DNA of 58,168 nt from Bacteroidales bacterium (GCA_007118495.1 SKRM01000014.1:1-58168), one strand, 5' to 3'; shown: positions 46,395 to 55,585, counted from the first letter of the stretch. A program made the numbers and translations. The notes: generated by a model not told the origin, from the sequence alone.

Positions 46395-47657
46395 TTATAG
46401 CATGTCAAGCCTTTTTGCATCAAGTTTCAGGAAAGTAAACAGCATGAGTGTCATCCCCCAAAGCGATGATCCGCCGTAACTTATCAATGGTAAAGGGATT
46501 CCGATAACGGGCACCAGTCCGATGGTCATCCCAATATTGATCAAAAAATGGAAGAAGATGATGGAGATTATACTATACCCGAACACCCTGCTGAATACCG
46601 ATTTTTGTCTTTCAGCCAAAAGCATTAACCTGAAAAGCAAAGCAAGAAAAAGTCCTATGGTGACAGTGGTTCCCACAAACCCCCACTCTTCTCCGATGGT
46701 GCAGAATATGAAATCGGTGGTTTGCTCCGGAACAAAATTGAATTTTGTTTGTGTGCCGTTCAGAAATCCCTTTCCCCATAACCCGCCTGAACCAATGGCA
46801 ATCTTTGACTGATTCAGATTATATCCTGCCCCCTGAAGATCAATTCCACCATGGATAAGCACCTCGATTCTGGCTTTGTGGTGGGGCTCAAACAGGTTCT
46901 CGTAAATATGGTCAACGGCGTATACATACAGAGATATAATGAGGAATAATCCAAATAGCTGAAGTACCGCCTGTACTTTTTTTCTGAGAATAAAGGCTAT
47001 GATCATGGTGAGCAGACCAAGGGCCCCTATAATGATGAACTCATTCAGCAAAAGTGTAAGGACGAATAATGTGATGGCCAGGGCGCCAAAAAACAACACC
47101 AGCCCGCCTATAACCCCTTCGCGATACAGAACCAGTATTAATGAACCAAATACCAGGGTGGTTCCCACATCTTTTTGCAAGAGCACCAGGGCTGCAGGCA
47201 AAGCGATAATGGCTATGGCCTTTATCCGGAACATCATGTCGGGGGTCTTGGTACGAATACTTGAAAACCAGGATGCCAGGGCCAGGGCCGTGGCATATTT
47301 GGCCACTTCTGAAGGCTGAAATGCAAATCCGCCTATCCTGAACCAGGCTTTGGTTGCATTGATCTCAACTCCAAAAAACAAAACCCCAACCAAGACTACC
47401 AGAAAAACCATATAAATTATCCAGGAAAAGCTGGTGAAAAATCTGACATCGAGCATTAAAACTGCCGCGCCCAGCAATAAGGCGGTGATAATCCACACCA
47501 TCTGTTTTCCATAACTAGTGCTGAGGTCAAAAATATGTTTGTGTGCTTCAGTGTATTCAACCGCAAAGATATTGAGCCAGCCAATGGAGATCATCAGCAG
47601 GTATAAAAAGATGACCGGCTTGTCAATATCTTTGAATATGTTAAACTGCGGTCTCAT
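46395..47657 (-). CDS. rodA: Rod shape-determining protein RodA (SEDS glycosyltransferase)
   Basis: This SEDS peptidoglycan polymerase works with PBP2 in cell elongation. The 420-aa protein has about ten helices, KAWFRIGGFAFQPSEVAKYA (the conserved loop), LLQKDVGTTLVFGSLILVL, and the catalytic-loop stretch NFVPEQTTDFIFCTIGEEWG, then LISYGGSSLWGMTLML. The ATG overlaps the last codons of mrdA (47654-47657, ATGA), so the partners are co-translated. Confidence 0.96.
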   Translation of the reverse strand: MRPQFNIFKDIDKPVIFLYLLMISIGWLNIFAVEYTEAHKHIFDLSTSYGKQMVWIITALLLGAAVLMLDVRFFTSFSWIIYMVFLVVLVGVLFFGVEINATKAWFRIGGFAFQPSEVAKYATALALASWFSSIRTKTPDMMFRIKAIAIIALPAALVLLQKDVGTTLVFGSLILVLYREGVIGGLVLFFGALAITLFVLTLLLNEFIIIGALGLLTMIIAFILRKKVQAVLQLFGLFLIISLYVYAVDHIYENLFEPHHKARIEVLIHGGIDLQGAGYNLNQSKIAIGSGGLWGKGFLNGTQTKFNFVPEQTTDFIFCTIGEEWGFVGTTVTIGLFLALLFRLMLLAERQKSVFSRVFGYSIISIIFFHFLINIGMTIGLVPVIGIPLPLISYGGSSLWGMTLMLFTFLKLDAKRLDML

Positions 47658-49489
47658 GGGTTTGGTGTTAAAAAGCTGGCCTCTAGCACTCTTTGTTCAA
47701 ACCAGCTACGTTTTACCTCACCGGTGAGGTATTTTTCTATCATCAGGCTGGCTATCGGAGCGGCCCAAACAGACCCGTATCCGGCATTCTCCACCACCAC
47801 CGATATGGCTATCTGAGGGTTGTCAACAGGGGCAAATGCCACAAAGACAGAATGGTTTTCACCATGTGGATTTTGAACGGTTCCTGTTTTCCCTCCCATG
47901 GCTATTCCGGGTATCCTCGAAAAGTTTCCTGTTCCCTCTTCAACAACCAGATGCATGGCCTTTACCATGGTTTCAAAATGTTCCTTGTCAATATCAATAT
48001 GGTTAAAGCCTTGCACATCGCTGTTTTGATTGTCGGGACTGCCAATGGCTCTGACAATATGGGGGGTGTGGTAATAACCCCGGTTCGCGATGGCGGCAGT
48101 CATATTCGCAAGCTGTAAAGGTGTTACCCCCAGCTCTCCCTGTCCGATTCCAAGTGAAAGGATGGTTTGTGACCTCCATCCCGACGGACCATATATCCTG
48201 TCATAATAATCTGAACTAACTACAAGTCCGCTTAGTTCATGAGACAAATCGCTTTCGAAGGGCCTCCCGATGCCAAAACTCATCACATGTCTTCTCCAGT
48301 GGGTAAAGGCCTCTTGTATGCTGTTGAAACCACTCTGGTTGATGGTGTTCTGAAATATGATGCTTGAATAGGTGTTGCAGCTGTATTGAATACCTGTTAT
48401 GGCATTGACAGGACTGGGATGGGAACGACATCTGATGCTGATACCCCTTGTGTGGTATATGCCGGAGCAACTGAATGAGGTGGAGGGTGTCACAATACCA
48501 TCCTGGAGAGCGATAAGGGTATTGACTATCTTGAAAACAGAACCAGGTGGATACTGGGCCTGAAGAGCTCTGTTGAAAAGCGGCTTAAGGGGGTCGTTTT
48601 GCAATGAGCGATAGTTTCTGGTTCTTTGTCTTCCGACCAAAAGCCCGGGATCAAATGATGGGGAAGATACCAGTGCAAGGATTTCACCGGTTGATGGTTC
48701 AATGGCCACAATACTGCCCCTTTTGTTCTTCATGAGTTGCTCACCGTAGGTCTGCAGTATGTGATCAAGTGTGGTATATAGATTCTGGCCTGCTATGGCA
48801 AGGGTGTCGTAACGCCCGTCCTGAAATGGCCCGATATCGCGGTTTAACACATCTACCATGCGTATCCGGATGCCCTTCTGGCCACGAAGAATTTCCTCAT
48901 AAGCACTTTCCAGCCCGCTGATCCCGATGAAGTCACCTGGCCTGTAGTAGGGATCGTTGCTGATGATATTCGGCCCGGCTTCACCCACATAACCAAAGGT
49001 GTGGGTAGCGATGGGGTAGCTGTATTTTCTGAGGGTTCTGGGCTGTACATAAAATCCCTGAAAACGGAAAAGTTTTTCTTGAAATGCAGCAAAGGTGGTT
49101 TTTGAAATTTGTCGCTCGAAAACTGAAGCCCTGAAACGGGAGTGGCGTCTGGCTTGCAACAGGCGGCTCTCAAATGTGTCAATATCTATACCAAGTAAAT
49201 TACAGAATTCAAGGGTGTCAATTTCCCATACCTGACCGGGGATGACCATCAGGTCGTAGTGGGCTTCATTGTATACCAGCAATTCACCATTGCGGTCGTA
49301 TATCAGTCCGCGGGTAGGATAGTCGGTAATGTGTCGCAGGTAATTGCTTTGTGCTGACATTTTGTATGAGGGATCAGCAATTTGCAGTATGAACAGCCTA
49401 CCCAACAGCAACAAAGCCGAAACCAGGATGATTCCTGCTATCACTTTTCTGCGGTTATCGAATTGGGTGGTTTTTACCTTAATGTGCAT
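47654..49489 (-). CDS. mrdA: Penicillin-binding protein 2 (transpeptidase)
   Basis: This enzyme cross-links peptidoglycan during elongation together with RodA. The 611-aa protein has an N-terminal membrane anchor (about 15-36), the pedestal domain beginning HITDYPTRGLIYDRNGELLVYNEAHYDL, and a transpeptidase domain with the SxxK serine in PPGSVFKIVNTL, SxN in YSCNTYSSI and KTG in GGKTGTVQNPHGEN. It is the first gene of the minus-strand envelope operon. mreBCD, usually nearby, is absent within the 196 bp before the divergent gene at 49686. Confidence 0.95.
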   Translation of the reverse strand: MHIKVKTTQFDNRRKVIAGIILVSALLLLGRLFILQIADPSYKMSAQSNYLRHITDYPTRGLIYDRNGELLVYNEAHYDLMVIPGQVWEIDTLEFCNLLGIDIDTFESRLLQARRHSRFRASVFERQISKTTFAAFQEKLFRFQGFYVQPRTLRKYSYPIATHTFGYVGEAGPNIISNDPYYRPGDFIGISGLESAYEEILRGQKGIRIRMVDVLNRDIGPFQDGRYDTLAIAGQNLYTTLDHILQTYGEQLMKNKRGSIVAIEPSTGEILALVSSPSFDPGLLVGRQRTRNYRSLQNDPLKPLFNRALQAQYPPGSVFKIVNTLIALQDGIVTPSTSFSCSGIYHTRGISIRCRSHPSPVNAITGIQYSCNTYSSIIFQNTINQSGFNSIQEAFTHWRRHVMSFGIGRPFESDLSHELSGLVVSSDYYDRIYGPSGWRSQTILSLGIGQGELGVTPLQLANMTAAIANRGYYHTPHIVRAIGSPDNQNSDVQGFNHIDIDKEHFETMVKAMHLVVEEGTGNFSRIPGIAMGGKTGTVQNPHGENHSVFVAFAPVDNPQIAISVVVENAGYGSVWAAPIASLMIEKYLTGEVKRSWFEQRVLEASFLTPNP

Positions 49490-49582
49490 ATGGCTTTTTG
49501 AAGCTTGGGTGCGGGGTGCTGTTTTCTTTTACAAAATTAACCATTCAACTGTTAATCAGTGATTATTTCTCCGCATTTTTTT

Positions 49583-49590
49583 TACCTTAG
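49583..49590 (+). promoter_or_regulatory. Possible -7 element TACCTTAG of the dehydrogenase/gatED unit
   Basis: It matches TAnnTTTG in all but one position and lies about 95 bp upstream of the start at 49686. No clear -33 element is visible, so this is tentative. Confidence 0.25.
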
Positions 49591-49685
49591 CCAGGCCTGG
49601 ACATTTGGCTCAGTGATGCTTTTCGCATGTCTGACCAATCGTCGTATTCAAAACAGATTCAAAAAGATTCAAAAAAGCAAACGGT

Positions 49686-50828
49686 ATGTCAAAAAAAAGA
49701 ATCATCGTACTAGGTGCCGGCATGGTAGGTAAGGCCATCGCCATTGATTTATCACGGTCGCATGATGTAACATCGGCAGATATTGACAAAGATTCACTTG
49801 AATATCTATCAGAAAATTATCCGGTTAAAACCATAGGTGTTAACCTCATGGAAGAAGACAAGATCACCAGGCTGGTATCAGGATATGATCTGGTTATCTC
49901 GGCAGTTCCTGGCTTTATGGGTTTTGATACCCTCAGGACAGTTATAGAGGCAGGAAAGAATATTGTGGATATATCATTTATGCCCGAAGACTTTATGGAA
50001 TTGAATGGATTGGCGGCAGAACGTGGCGTGACGGCCATAACTGATTGCGGGATTGCTCCCGGAATGCCCAATCTGATTGTTGGTTATCACAATGAATTTA
50101 TGGAGATAGAGCATTTTGAGTATACTGTTGGTGGCCTCCCCCGGATAAAGGTATACCCCTTTTATTATAAAGCACCTTTTTCGCCCATTGATGTAGTTGA
50201 AGAGTACACCCGTCCGGCCAGGTATGTTGAAAAGGGAAAAGCCATGGTTAAGCCTGCCATGAGTGAACCTGAACTGATGTTCTTTGATAGGGTTGGTACC
50301 CTGGAGGCTTTCTATACCGACGGGCTGAGGTCACTGTTGAAGAATATGGAACACATACCAAATATGAAAGAAAAAACATTGAGGTACCCCGGTCATATTC
50401 AGCTAATACAAGCATTGATGACCGCTGGCTTTTTTGATAAAGAACCACTGACGGTTAACAATACCCCCATCAGGCCTATTGACTTTACAAGCAAGGTCCT
50501 GATCCGTGACTGGAAGCTTGACCCTGATGAGCCCGAATTTACGGTTATGCGTATTGAGTTGACCGGACGTGAAGGTGGTGCAAAAAAGAAAGTTACCTAC
50601 GAGCTTTACGATGTGTATGATCAAAAAGAGAAGTTGTCATCTATGGCCCGGACTACCGGATTTACTGCCACAGCCAACGCTGAACTGATAATGGGTGGCC
50701 ATTTTACCGGCAAAGGAGTTTTTCCGCTCGAGCTGGTGGGCATGGATGAAGAGTGTTATGATTTTGTCATGAATTACCTGGCAGAGAGAAACGTTACATT
50801 TACAAAAACTTCAACCCAGGATGAATAA
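49686..50828 (+). CDS. Saccharopine/lysine 6-dehydrogenase-family protein
   Basis: The 380-aa product has the Rossmann opening IIVLGAGMVGKAIAIDLS, the saccharopine-dehydrogenase stretch ITDCGIAPGMPNLIVGY and a C-terminal half with VGGLPRIKVYPFYYKAPFSP and LRYPGHIQLIQALMTAGFFD. This layout fits saccharopine reductase-like and lysine 6-dehydrogenase proteins; the reaction is not decided. It overlaps gatE by 8 bp, so the three genes are one translational unit. Most Bacteroidota make lysine through DAP (lysA is in this window), so the enzyme is more likely degradative than biosynthetic; this is inferred. Confidence 0.85.
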   Translation: MSKKRIIVLGAGMVGKAIAIDLSRSHDVTSADIDKDSLEYLSENYPVKTIGVNLMEEDKITRLVSGYDLVISAVPGFMGFDTLRTVIEAGKNIVDISFMPEDFMELNGLAAERGVTAITDCGIAPGMPNLIVGYHNEFMEIEHFEYTVGGLPRIKVYPFYYKAPFSPIDVVEEYTRPARYVEKGKAMVKPAMSEPELMFFDRVGTLEAFYTDGLRSLLKNMEHIPNMKEKTLRYPGHIQLIQALMTAGFFDKEPLTVNNTPIRPIDFTSKVLIRDWKLDPDEPEFTVMRIELTGREGGAKKKVTYELYDVYDQKEKLSSMARTTGFTATANAELIMGGHFTGKGVFPLELVGMDEECYDFVMNYLAERNVTFTKTSTQDE

Positions 50829-52803
50829 ACCACTTTCACCGGCCCGGAACTATCGCCACACCATGCAAGAAATAGGCTATGTTCAGCGAAAGCAGGCCAC
50901 CCAGAACGACTACGACCGGATCGGATTCATGTCAGGACTTGAAGTCCACCAGCAATTAGATACACGGGAGAAATTATTTTGCCGGTGCCCGGCAGGAAAA
51001 TATGAACAGGATGATGTGTTCGATGCCGAGGTAATACGTCATATGCGCCCAACACTGAGTGAGCTGGGCGAATACGACGGAACTGCCCTTATGGAGTTTA
51101 AAACCAGAAAGAACATTGTTTACAGGATCAAAAATGAAACTACCTGTACCTATGAGGTGGATGACACCCCACCTTTTCCTGTCAACCGTGAGGCATTGGA
51201 TATAGCCATCAGGATATCCCTTCTGAAAAAACTAAATATTGTTGGAGAGGTTCACATTACCCGAAAACAATACCTTGATGGAAGCATCCCCACCGGTTTT
51301 CAACGAACAGCCATTATCGGGGTTGAGGGTGTCATTTCACTTCGAAACAAAACAGTCAGGCTTATCCAGTTGAGTCTTGAAGAGGATTCGTGCCGTGAAA
51401 TTTCAGATGTAGGCCATTGGCGCGTATATAAGACTGACCGGCTTGGCATGCCACTCATTGAAACGGTTACCTATCCGGATATGCTCAATCCTGACGAAGT
51501 GGCTGAGGCATGTCAGATAATACGCTTTTTAAACAGGAGTTCAGGCCAGGTGAGAACAGGCATAGGTGCAGCCAGACAAGATGTTAACGTGAGTTGCAGA
51601 GGTGGAACAAGGGTTGAAATCAAGGGTGTATCACGTATACGATGGATACCGGAGCTTACCCACAATGAAGCATTCAGGCAGTGGGCCCTGCTTCATATCC
51701 GTGATAAATTGCTGAAAAAGATAAAAACTCCAACCCATTGGGAAATGATTTCAATGGAGTCTGACCCATCTGCATTTGGATGCAGGTCAAGGGCATTAAA
51801 GGGGTTAAAAAATAATGGTTTGAAGCTTTATGCTGTTAAACTACCGGGGTTTAATGGGATTCTTTCACACTTTACCCAGCCGGGAAAAACCTTTGCCGAT
51901 GAGCTGAGTGACCGTCTGAAGGTAATTGCGTGCATTGAAAAACCCAATATGACCACCCATGATTGCCTGAAACCACTTGAGGGCGAAGAAGTATTCCAGA
52001 AAGTGAGAAAACATTTAGGTTGCCGGGCTGGAGATGCCGCATTGCTGATATGGGGCCCTTCTGATGATATACCTACGGCACTTGAAACTATTAATGAGCG
52101 CTGCAGGATGGCTTTTGAGGGTGTACCCAACGAGACCAGAAAGTCATTTGCCGACGGTACGACCATATTCGAAAGGGTCTTGCCTGGTGCTGACCGTATG
52201 TATCCTGATACAGATTCTGCCCCCATCCCATTGAAAGATGAGCACATAACAAAACTGGGAGAGGACCTCCCGTTGCTAACAATTGAGGCCTATCATGTGA
52301 TGAAGGGGTGGGGTGTGCCCGAAGATACCTATCATTATATTTTTAAAAACAACCTGTTTCCGCAGCTGAAACAAATGGTTGATGGGGGAGAGGACCCTGT
52401 TTTTGCAGGCACATTGCTTGGCCACAGTATGAAGTTTGTTGAAGGGCATTATGAGCGGGCGAGTGGTTTTCGGTACAGTCTCATTGGGGACATGCTCAAA
52501 GCCCTCAGAAACAGAAAGCTGAGAAGGGAGTTGATGACACTTATTCTGCCCGTGATTTATGTCCATCCGAAAATGGATCTTGATTCTGTACTGATAAGTA
52601 TTGGGTTTAAAAAAATGGATGCTGACCAGATACTCTCAAATACGGGTTTTTTAAGGGAAAAATTCAGAGCCATACGCCGCAAACCAGACCGGGAGGCAGA
52701 AGTGAACTGGTTAATGGGTCAGTTGCGTGAGCACGCCATAGGGAATATTGATCTGAGAGAGCTGAGAATGAGCCTGGAACAAATTATTGACCATAAAGAA
52801 TAA
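50821..52803 (+). CDS. gatE: Glu-tRNA(Gln) amidotransferase subunit GatE (archaeal type)
   Basis: In archaea GatE is the kinase/amidotransferase half of GatDE, which turns Glu-tRNA(Gln) into Gln-tRNA(Gln). The 660-aa product (archaeal members are near this length) has the cradle-domain opening GFMSGLEVHQQLDT, CRCPAGKYE, RKQYLDGSIPTGFQRTA, ETVTYPDMLNPDEVAE and VRTGIGAARQDVNVS. It also has an AspRS-like insertion (about 330-440), the hallmark PGADRMYPDTDSAPIPL and a YqeY-like helical tail (about 590-655). The insertion and tail order exclude plain bacterial GatB. It overlaps the dehydrogenase gene upstream by 8 bp and gatD follows after 3 bp. Confidence 0.92.
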   Translation: MNKPLSPARNYRHTMQEIGYVQRKQATQNDYDRIGFMSGLEVHQQLDTREKLFCRCPAGKYEQDDVFDAEVIRHMRPTLSELGEYDGTALMEFKTRKNIVYRIKNETTCTYEVDDTPPFPVNREALDIAIRISLLKKLNIVGEVHITRKQYLDGSIPTGFQRTAIIGVEGVISLRNKTVRLIQLSLEEDSCREISDVGHWRVYKTDRLGMPLIETVTYPDMLNPDEVAEACQIIRFLNRSSGQVRTGIGAARQDVNVSCRGGTRVEIKGVSRIRWIPELTHNEAFRQWALLHIRDKLLKKIKTPTHWEMISMESDPSAFGCRSRALKGLKNNGLKLYAVKLPGFNGILSHFTQPGKTFADELSDRLKVIACIEKPNMTTHDCLKPLEGEEVFQKVRKHLGCRAGDAALLIWGPSDDIPTALETINERCRMAFEGVPNETRKSFADGTTIFERVLPGADRMYPDTDSAPIPLKDEHITKLGEDLPLLTIEAYHVMKGWGVPEDTYHYIFKNNLFPQLKQMVDGGEDPVFAGTLLGHSMKFVEGHYERASGFRYSLIGDMLKALRNRKLRRELMTLILPVIYVHPKMDLDSVLISIGFKKMDADQILSNTGFLREKFRAIRRKPDREAEVNWLMGQLREHAIGNIDLRELRMSLEQIIDHKE

Positions 52804-52806
52804 TCC

Positions 52807-54192
52807 ATGACCGAAGATTTTTTTCAGGGATACAAAGGTGAGGCGCTTAAGACGCTAAAAAAGTATAATGTGAGGGTCTGGGGTCAGGCCAATGTTGAAA
52901 CTACCAGGGGAAACTTTATTGGAACCGTATTGCCCAGATCAGAAAATGACGACGACGGGCATATTGTACTTAAGATCCCTACGGGGTATAATGTGGGTGT
53001 TTCAGTTGCCAACATAACCTCTATGAAGGAAACCGGGTATAAAAAGGCCAATTACAAAATACCTGAGAAAGAATTTCCTTATACCAGCGGGTTGCCTGCT
53101 GTCAAGCTAATCGGTACTGGCGGCACCATCGCTTCAAGGCTGGATTACCGGACAGGCGCCGTGATTCCTGCCTTCTCACCTGGAGAGCTCTATGGGGCGG
53201 TGCCTGAACTGGCAGACATATGCAACCTGACCACCGAGAAAGTATTTGCGGTTTTCAGCGAGAATATGGGGCCTGAGCAATACAGGAAACTGGCGGTGGC
53301 CATCGGTAAGGAAATTGAAAACGGCATTGATGGTATTGTGATAGGTCATGGCACAGACACACTTCACCACACGGCAGCCGCGTTGACCTATATGGTGCAG
53401 GATCCACCGGTGCCCATCGTTCTGGTGGGCTCACAACGTTCTTCTGACCGGCCCTCATCAGATGCTGCCCTTAACCTGATGCATGCCTGCTATACAGCTG
53501 GCCATGGTGGCATTGCTGAGGTCATGGTGTGTATGTTTGGTCCCACCTCTGATGAGTACGCCTTGCTGCACAGGGGTACAAGGGTCAGGAAGATGCATTC
53601 CTCATACCGGAGTACTTTCAGAACCCTGGGGGATATCCCACTGGCCAAGGCCACCACAGAAGGTGTCATTCCCATCAAGCAGGATTTTAAGAGCCGGCGC
53701 AAGGACAGGAAAGTCACCATCTTGCCCTACTTTGAAGAAAAAGTCGCCATTATCTATTATTATCCGAATATGCAACCGGATATGGTGGATTCACTGATTG
53801 CCAATGGCTATAAAGGCATTATCATCGCAGGTACCGGTCTTGGACATGTGAACAAGCCTCTATACCCTGCCCTGGCGCGTGCCCAAAAGGCCGGGGTTGC
53901 CGTTTATATGACAGTACAAACCTTATGGGGCTACACCCAGATGTTTGTGTATGAGACTGGCCGGGAGATGATGGCCCTGGGGGTTGTTCCTGCTGAAAAC
54001 ATGCTGCCGGAGGTCGCTTATGTAAAACTTGGCTGGGCTCTGGGCCAGACCAGCGACCTGGACGAAGTCAAAAAGATCATGCTGACCCCCATGCATGATG
54101 ACATCACACCCAGAGAGCCTTACAATGGCTATTTGGTTTACCAGGGCGGACTGCCTGAGGTGGAGGAATTTATTAAACGATTCAGAAAATAA
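52807..54192 (+). CDS. gatD: Glu-tRNA(Gln) amidotransferase subunit GatD (archaeal type)
   Basis: GatD is the asparaginase-fold glutaminase of GatDE that releases ammonia for GatE. The 461-aa product starts with the GatD-specific beta domain (about 20-75: GTVLPRSENDDDGHIVLK, YNVGVSVANI), which ordinary asparaginases lack. The asparaginase active site follows: T107 in GTGGTIAS, T183-D184 in HGTDT and K262 in RVRKMHSS. It begins three bases after gatE. Sampled stretches are G+C-rich (34 of 60 bases at 53161-53220, 36 of 60 at 53401-53460), unlike much of the window. Confidence 0.93.
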   Translation: MTEDFFQGYKGEALKTLKKYNVRVWGQANVETTRGNFIGTVLPRSENDDDGHIVLKIPTGYNVGVSVANITSMKETGYKKANYKIPEKEFPYTSGLPAVKLIGTGGTIASRLDYRTGAVIPAFSPGELYGAVPELADICNLTTEKVFAVFSENMGPEQYRKLAVAIGKEIENGIDGIVIGHGTDTLHHTAAALTYMVQDPPVPIVLVGSQRSSDRPSSDAALNLMHACYTAGHGGIAEVMVCMFGPTSDEYALLHRGTRVRKMHSSYRSTFRTLGDIPLAKATTEGVIPIKQDFKSRRKDRKVTILPYFEEKVAIIYYYPNMQPDMVDSLIANGYKGIIIAGTGLGHVNKPLYPALARAQKAGVAVYMTVQTLWGYTQMFVYETGREMMALGVVPAENMLPEVAYVKLGWALGQTSDLDEVKKIMLTPMHDDITPREPYNGYLVYQGGLPEVEEFIKRFRK

Positions 54193-54260
54193 GAAGCTGG
54201 ATGTTAGATGTTTAATATATTTTCATCAGAAATTAGAAGCCAGTTACCAGCAATCATAAA

Positions 54261-54305
54261 TTCCAACCAAATGAATTTCAAACAAATGAGTTCCAAACAA
54301 CTAAT
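54261..54305 (+). repeat. Three 15-bp tandem repeats across the GH3 gene start
   Basis: Units TTCCAACCAAATGAA (54261-54275), TTTCAAACAAATGAG (54276-54290) and TTCCAAACAACTAAT (54291-54305) run in phase with the reading frame. The first two each contain an in-frame ATG (54271, 54286), so the gene has two equivalent candidate starts. Confidence 0.7.
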
Positions 54306-55416
54306 TGTGATCCTTGCGCCCCTGTTTTTGGTGCTGCTTTATGCTTGTTCATCTAATGATGATCCGAAACCGGATGACGATTCTCTGGAAAAGAAGATCG
54401 GCCAGATGCTGATTATTGGATTCCGCGGAATGGTTATTGATGAGCAAGACCAGATCTATGACGACATCGCCAGCGGTCGCGTTGGTGGCGTATTGCTGTA
54501 TGATCTCGATGTGGCCCTGGGGTTTACGCCCCGCAACATCGAGTCTCCGCAGCAGGTGATCAACCTCAACAACCAACTGGCCGGACTTGCAAAAGAGTAT
54601 CCCCTGCTGATCAGCATTGACCAGGAGGGTGGCCACGTAGCACGGCTTAAGGAGGCTTATGGCTTTCCGGCCACAGTATCGGCCGAGAGCCTCGGCACAA
54701 CGAACAACGACGAAACCACCCACTTTTACAGCCGGAGCATTGCACAAACGCTGTCCGGACACGGATTTAACGTGAACCTGGCACCTGTAGTGGATGTGAA
54801 CACCAATCCCGATAGTCCGGCCATTGGCGCCATCGAACGCAGCTTCTCCGACAACCCGGCCATCGTGACCCACCACGCCGGCATCTTCATTGATGAGCAT
54901 CATAATGAGAACGTGCTTACCACTTTGAAACATTTCCCCGGACACGGCAGTGCTGCAGATGACTCCCACTATGGTGTGACGGATGTGACAGACACCTGGG
55001 ACGAGATCGAACTCATTCCTTACCAAAACCTTATACAACAGGGCAAGGTCGATATAGTGATGACAGCACACATCTACAATGCCAACTGGGACGCTGATTA
55101 TCCGGCTACGATGTCGAAGAATGTGATCACAGGCATCTTACGCAACCAGCTGGGCTTTGACGGGGTAGTCATTTCAGACGACATGAACATGGGCGCCATC
55201 ACTGAATATTATGGCCTTGAAGAAGCCATTTTCCGCAGCCTGGATGCCGGCGTCGACATTCTGCTCTTTGCCAACAACATGGTGTATGATGAGCTCATCG
55301 CCATCAAAGTACGTGACATCATCCTTGATCTCATTAAAGATGGCACCATCACCGAGGCGCGCATACAGGAGTCTTACGACAGAATCATGGTTTTGAAAGG
55401 GAAATTGAGCAAGTAA
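54286..55416 (+). CDS. GH3-family beta-N-acetylhexosaminidase-like lipoprotein
   Basis: The 376-aa product (ATG at 54286; 54271 also possible) has a lipoprotein signal (LLYACSS) and a GH3 (beta/alpha)8 domain with SIDQEGGHVARL, FNVNLAPVVDVN, the His-Asp pair in KHFPGHGSAADDSHYG and the nucleophile Asp in VVISDDMNMGAI. KHFPGHG-x4-DSH is the NagZ signature, so it probably cleaves GlcNAc linkages in peptidoglycan or glycans, here at the envelope and not in the cytosol. G+C is high in places (35 of 60 at 54781-54840). It lies 93 bp after gatD; whether it belongs to that operon is unclear. Confidence 0.9.
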   Translation: MSSKQLIVILAPLFLVLLYACSSNDDPKPDDDSLEKKIGQMLIIGFRGMVIDEQDQIYDDIASGRVGGVLLYDLDVALGFTPRNIESPQQVINLNNQLAGLAKEYPLLISIDQEGGHVARLKEAYGFPATVSAESLGTTNNDETTHFYSRSIAQTLSGHGFNVNLAPVVDVNTNPDSPAIGAIERSFSDNPAIVTHHAGIFIDEHHNENVLTTLKHFPGHGSAADDSHYGVTDVTDTWDEIELIPYQNLIQQGKVDIVMTAHIYNANWDADYPATMSKNVITGILRNQLGFDGVVISDDMNMGAITEYYGLEEAIFRSLDAGVDILLFANNMVYDELIAIKVRDIILDLIKDGTITEARIQESYDRIMVLKGKLSK

Positions 55417-55585
55417 CTGGCAAAAAATTCTGTAAATAAGAAAGGCTTGGATACAGGATTACTCTGGTTTGCTGTACGTCTGTGAACATCCAATGTACAA
55501 TTATTAAACAAACATGTGTTTGGTTTAAGTATATTGATGAATTTAATGCATTGACCATTAATTAAGTACTTTCTGTGGCCTCGTT

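Noticed and set aside
52807-54192. Reading gatD as a simple L-asparaginase
   Set aside because: The N-terminal GatD-type beta domain and the adjacent gatE make the GatD call better; the asparaginase fold is part of GatD.
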